Origin: Aquila chrysaetos chrysaetos
Taxonomy: Eukaryota; Chordata; Aves; Accipitriformes; Accipitridae
Direction of reading: 5' to 3'
Assembly: GCF_900496995.4 (NCBI RefSeq)
Contig: NC_044011.1
Coordinates: 7,720,041 to 7,784,040, forward strand
Length of the DNA: 64,000 nt
The notes beneath the pieces were generated by a model. The model was given only the letters and a program-made list of their open reading frames with translations, did no database searches and was not told the DNA's origin. Shown here piece after piece: positions 62,501-64,000 of the stretch (its first letter is position 1; the number at the start of each line of letters is the position of its first letter). The position numbers and the translations under genes are program-made.

Positions 62501-64000
62501 GTATGGCTGATGTCAGACAATAAAAAAAAAAGTCCTAATCACCCTTACGTTGTTTCCTGCTTTTGTTGCTTAGGCAGCTTAGATTTAATACTTTTTCTTA
62601 GGGTTCTGGTTCATAGCCTCTGAGTGTAGGTATAAGAAACTAAGCTGTTACTTCAGGGTGTCTCACAGCCCCTCTTTTAGAAATTACTGCTCCTGCAGCA
62701 CATACAGCAGAATATGCAGGCACTGTGTCAGGTCCTCAACTTTTACAGAATGCAGCCTGGCATTTTAGCACAAGCTGAAGTCTGTGGTTTAAGTAGTTGA
62801 ACTATGTACCTGTTACTTAACTTTTGCAGCAAGGTGCTTCACTACAGGGGTGAAACAGACATCTCGGAAAGGTAACCAGTTCCATTGCTTCCATGAAACT
62901 TAAAAAGTATTAGGTATCAGGGACTAAGAAAATGCATTACCAGATATATCCCCAGTTTCAGGATTTCAAACGTTGCATTAACTAGGTTCAGCTTGATAAT
63001 ATAGATGGTGATGGCATCAGGAATGGTTGGAGGATCAGCCTTCATTTTAATGCTAATTAATTTATTTAGTTTTATTATTACAGAGAATGCTATGTTGTGG
63101 TGTTCTGGCAGCCCTCATGCTACAGCTTATCTTCCTGCAGTTCATATGCACATATTGTCAATCTAAGTTTTTAAAAATTAAATCCATAAGATGTATTAAA
63201 CTAGCTTTAAAATTGTATTTTAAATCTTGTGGCATTTTTTGTTCCAAGCCTCTGTCTGGTTCACTTATTTATGGTGTTGGTATTTTTTCCACCTAATAAC
63301 TGTCCGGGATTTAAATGAAGATAAAGCTATTTTCAAACTTCTGTGAAAAATGAAATTTCCTGTTGTTTCAGGAACACCGCCAGATATTAAGACTAGAGGT
63401 AGAATAGCAGTTAAGTGGCAGCAATGTGCCTGATACACCTGAAGAAATGATTTACCTTCATCCTTTCCCTGTTTTCTAGGCAATCTGAAATGTGTGTCTT
63501 GGGTGTACTGATAGTATTGGCCCATCCGCACTTAATTTCTGAGCAGGGGTGGAAAGGGTTTTTACTCTCTTCTTTTTTTTTTTCTCCTTTTTTTTTTTTT
63601 CTTCTTTTTTTTTTTTCTTCTTTTTTTTTTTCTTCTTTTTTTTTTTTTCTCCTTTTTTTTTTTTTGTGTGTGTGTGTGTACATATGATTAGTTGCATGAA
63701 TAGGTGTAACTAAAAGCATGATTCAAATGGGCATCTTCAGTTATGTCCTACCAGCTCTTCCTACACTTCTTACATGTATACACATTCAGGAATATGATTA
63801 TCAAATACGCTTTCAAATACTAAACCATCTTTCAGTTACTGTTTTTGTCTATTTCTTCAATGCGAACATAAGGATAAGGAGTTCGACCTAACAAGGTAAG
63901 CTGTCTTCTAACCTTTGGGAAGTTCTGTCTTAACTGGTGAACAGAGAGAAGGGGAAAGAAAATTCAGAACAATACTGTATCCCAACTGTGTGTCTGCTCA
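59353..64000 (+). other. SFT2D1: SFT2D1 intron 1 (runs off the window)
   Basis: The intron begins with a GC-rich tail of the CpG island and becomes AT-rich. I searched for the expected next residues (VLDASSLSFNTRLKW) and found no exon encoding them, so intron 1 is longer than 4.6 kb. It contains the pyrimidine microsatellite at 63570-63680. No transposon is recognised. Confidence 0.75.
63570..63680. repeat. Long polypyrimidine tract with regular CTTC/CTCC interruptions, then (GT)n
   Basis: T runs of 11-15 are separated by CTTC or CTCC at intervals of about 15 bases over roughly 95 bp, followed by a short GT repeat to about 63680. On the other strand this is a pure purine tract. ORFs made of Lys/Glu or Phe/Ser here are artefacts of the repeat. 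Confidence 0.93.

Noticed and set aside
63411-63719. Lys/Glu-rich minus-strand ORFs and a Phe/Ser-rich plus-strand ORF
   Set aside because: They are direct translations of the polypyrimidine microsatellite.
63841-63900. Possible SFT2D1 exon 2 ending at AAG|GTAAGC
   Set aside because: The frames do not encode the expected VLDASSLSFN sequence and there is no suitable acceptor with an open frame. The donor-like GTAAGC appears to be chance.

Overview
The window looks like nuclear DNA of a bird, probably a neoavian. The evidence is two kinds of CR1 LINE remnants (one with the avian CR1 3' end), two solo LTRs of a type I associate with avian ERVL-like retroviruses, compact introns, and three vertebrate genes in a conserved order. 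All three genes are on the + strand: the 3' end of RPS6KA2 (ribosomal S6 kinase RSK3), the whole of MPC1 (mitochondrial pyruvate carrier subunit 1), and the first exon of SFT2D1 (SFT2-family Golgi membrane protein). The same neighbours lie together on human 6q27, so this is an ordinary syntenic block. I see no operon-like or defence-like system.

Layout. 1-16836: the last seven coding exons of RPS6KA2, encoding the C-terminal 289 residues (most of the C-terminal CaMK-type kinase domain, the ERK-docking tail and the C-terminal PDZ-binding end). The introns between them carry a CpG-dense intronic patch near 1.5-1.9 kb and a 50-bp tandem duplication at 5.1 kb. 16837-about 38.1 kb: 3' UTR of uncertain length, then gene-poor sequence with a CpG-rich island at 17.6-18.1 kb, an LTR at 33.9-34.4 kb and an old decayed CR1 at 36.2-37.3 kb. 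38.1-51.1 kb: a younger CR1 3' end abuts the MPC1 CpG-island promoter, which carries three CCAAT boxes. The five coding exons of MPC1 follow. A second LTR, in the opposite orientation, sits in MPC1 intron 2. 51.1-58.4 kb is intergenic with nothing recognised. 58.4-64 kb holds the SFT2D1 CpG-island promoter, its exon 1 and the start of its intron 1. Exon 2 is not visible.

The most interesting observations are in MPC1 splicing. To join exon 1 to the next large exon in frame, and to restore the conserved Ser-Thr before His-Phe-Trp, a 4-nucleotide micro-exon (44360-44363) is needed, and one with AG/GT flanks exists. The last MPC1 intron uses a GC donor instead of GT. The three genes act in different places: RSK3 in ERK signalling, MPC1 in pyruvate import across the inner mitochondrial membrane, and SFT2D1 in Golgi/endosome membrane traffic. 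Their closeness reflects conserved synteny and not a shared pathway.
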